NCBI GenBank assembly: GCA_964353225.1
Contig: CAYGVA010000001.1
Coordinates: 1-61,009 of the forward strand
DNA: 61,009 nt
Reading direction: 5' to 3'
Source: PCC-6406 sp964353225
GTDB taxonomy: Bacteria; Cyanobacteriota; Cyanobacteriia; Phormidesmidales; Phormidesmidaceae
A program made the translations under genes and the position numbers. Shown here piece after piece: positions 60,778 through 61,009 of this stretch. Each line of letters begins with the position of its first letter. The stretch's first letter is position 1. The notes under the pieces were generated by a model. It was not told the DNA's origin, did no database searches, and was given only the letters and a program-made list of their open reading frames with translations.

Positions 60778-61009
60778 ATGACGACCCCCACCCCACCCAG
60801 CTTTTTTGACCCCGTCCGTGTCCGTGAAGTCTACCGAGTGCCCTACCAGGAGCGCACGGGCCAAGCCCAGGCTTGGGCCACCGAGCACCACATCACCCCA
60901 GCCCATGGCGATGCCCAGCGCATTGCCCTGTTGTTGATTGATGTGCAAAATACCTTTTGTCTGCCGGATTTCGAGCTGTTTGTGGGGGGGAGATCGGGGC
61001 TGGCGGCGG
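60778..61009 (+). CDS. Isochorismatase-like cysteine hydrolase, N-terminal part (runs off the window)
   Basis: Seventy-seven codons to the window edge. After an N-terminal strand (VREVYRVPYQERTGQAQAWA) the peptide reads LLLIDVQNTFCLPDFELFVGG, the start of the isochorismatase-like hydrolase fold in which this Asp is part of the catalytic triad. The N-terminal extension is common in the cyanobacterial branch of the family. ATG 60778 is used here; an in-frame ATG at 60739 would add 13 residues. The catalytic Cys lies outside the window, so activity cannot be judged. Confidence 0.8.
   Translation, partial: MTTPTPPSFFDPVRVREVYRVPYQERTGQAQAWATEHHITPAHGDAQRIALLLIDVQNTFCLPDFELFVGGRSGLAA

Overview
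The window is a stretch of cyanobacterial chromosome. The evidence is the frequent GCGATCGC (HIP1) octamer, the photosynthetic genes petE (plastocyanin), psbV-like cytochrome c-550, ndhF1, ndhD1 and ndhL, a tRNA-Leu(UAA) gene with a group I intron, a type A RNase P RNA, and several cyanobacteria-typical families (UPF0182, DUF3007, PRC-barrel, pentapeptide repeats, CHAT). Gene content and the thylakoid proteins suggest a filamentous or Leptolyngbya/Nodosilinea-like lineage, but I cannot name a genus from sequence alone.

Layout. 0-7 kb (mostly minus strand): the N-terminal piece of an RND efflux pump, a MacB-like ABC permease, a lone urease alpha gene (ureC), a purple-acid-phosphatase-like phosphoesterase and a membrane TPR protein. 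7-10 kb: NYN-domain nuclease, tRNA-Asn, a RodZ-like HTH protein, DUF1232 protein and an unrecognised 350-residue protein. 10-14.5 kb: ndhF1-ndhD1 on the minus strand, core membrane subunits of NDH-1. 14.7-22 kb: DUF1400 esterase, pentapeptide protein, ilvD, a 38-codon ORF ending in a strong hairpin, the intron-containing tRNA-Leu, ndhL-DUF3007-trpA.

22.2-30.7 kb is the most unusual region: four tightly spaced plus-strand genes, all with signal peptides. They encode a DUF11/SdrD-B-like secreted protein, a 1230-residue Ig-domain plus predicted outer-membrane beta-barrel protein, a beta-helix protein with a C-terminal OmpA peptidoglycan-binding domain, and a second DUF11-like exported protein. 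They look like one envelope or surface-display system. It is preceded by a PhoB-type array of 11-nt direct repeats, closed by an 18-bp perfect stem-loop, and followed by a TPR-CHAT protease-like protein. rnpB, a degenerate tRNA-like 72-mer, a small pentapeptide protein, a lipoprotein form of a pilin G/H domain, a fusion lipase, UPF0182 and a cobalamin-binding protein follow to 41.6 kb.

41.7-49.9 kb: petE, psbV-like and accD (minus); then a protein with squalene/phytoene synthase-like motifs, a PRC-barrel protein, a YebC regulator, a UbiH-family hydroxylase and a DUF218 protein. 50.2-52.9 kb: an eroded two-partner secretion locus, where fragments of a filamentous-haemagglutinin-like exoprotein and of a CHAT domain (ends retained, middle deleted, frame shifted) sit just upstream of an intact ShlB/FhaC transporter. 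52.9-61 kb: PrsW protease, a six-module response regulator with a degenerate GGDEF domain, a single-domain response regulator, a methyltransferase-glycosyltransferase fusion, an SH3 lipoprotein, truB and the start of an isochorismatase-family hydrolase.

No CRISPR array, intact insertion sequence, rRNA operon or prophage was seen.
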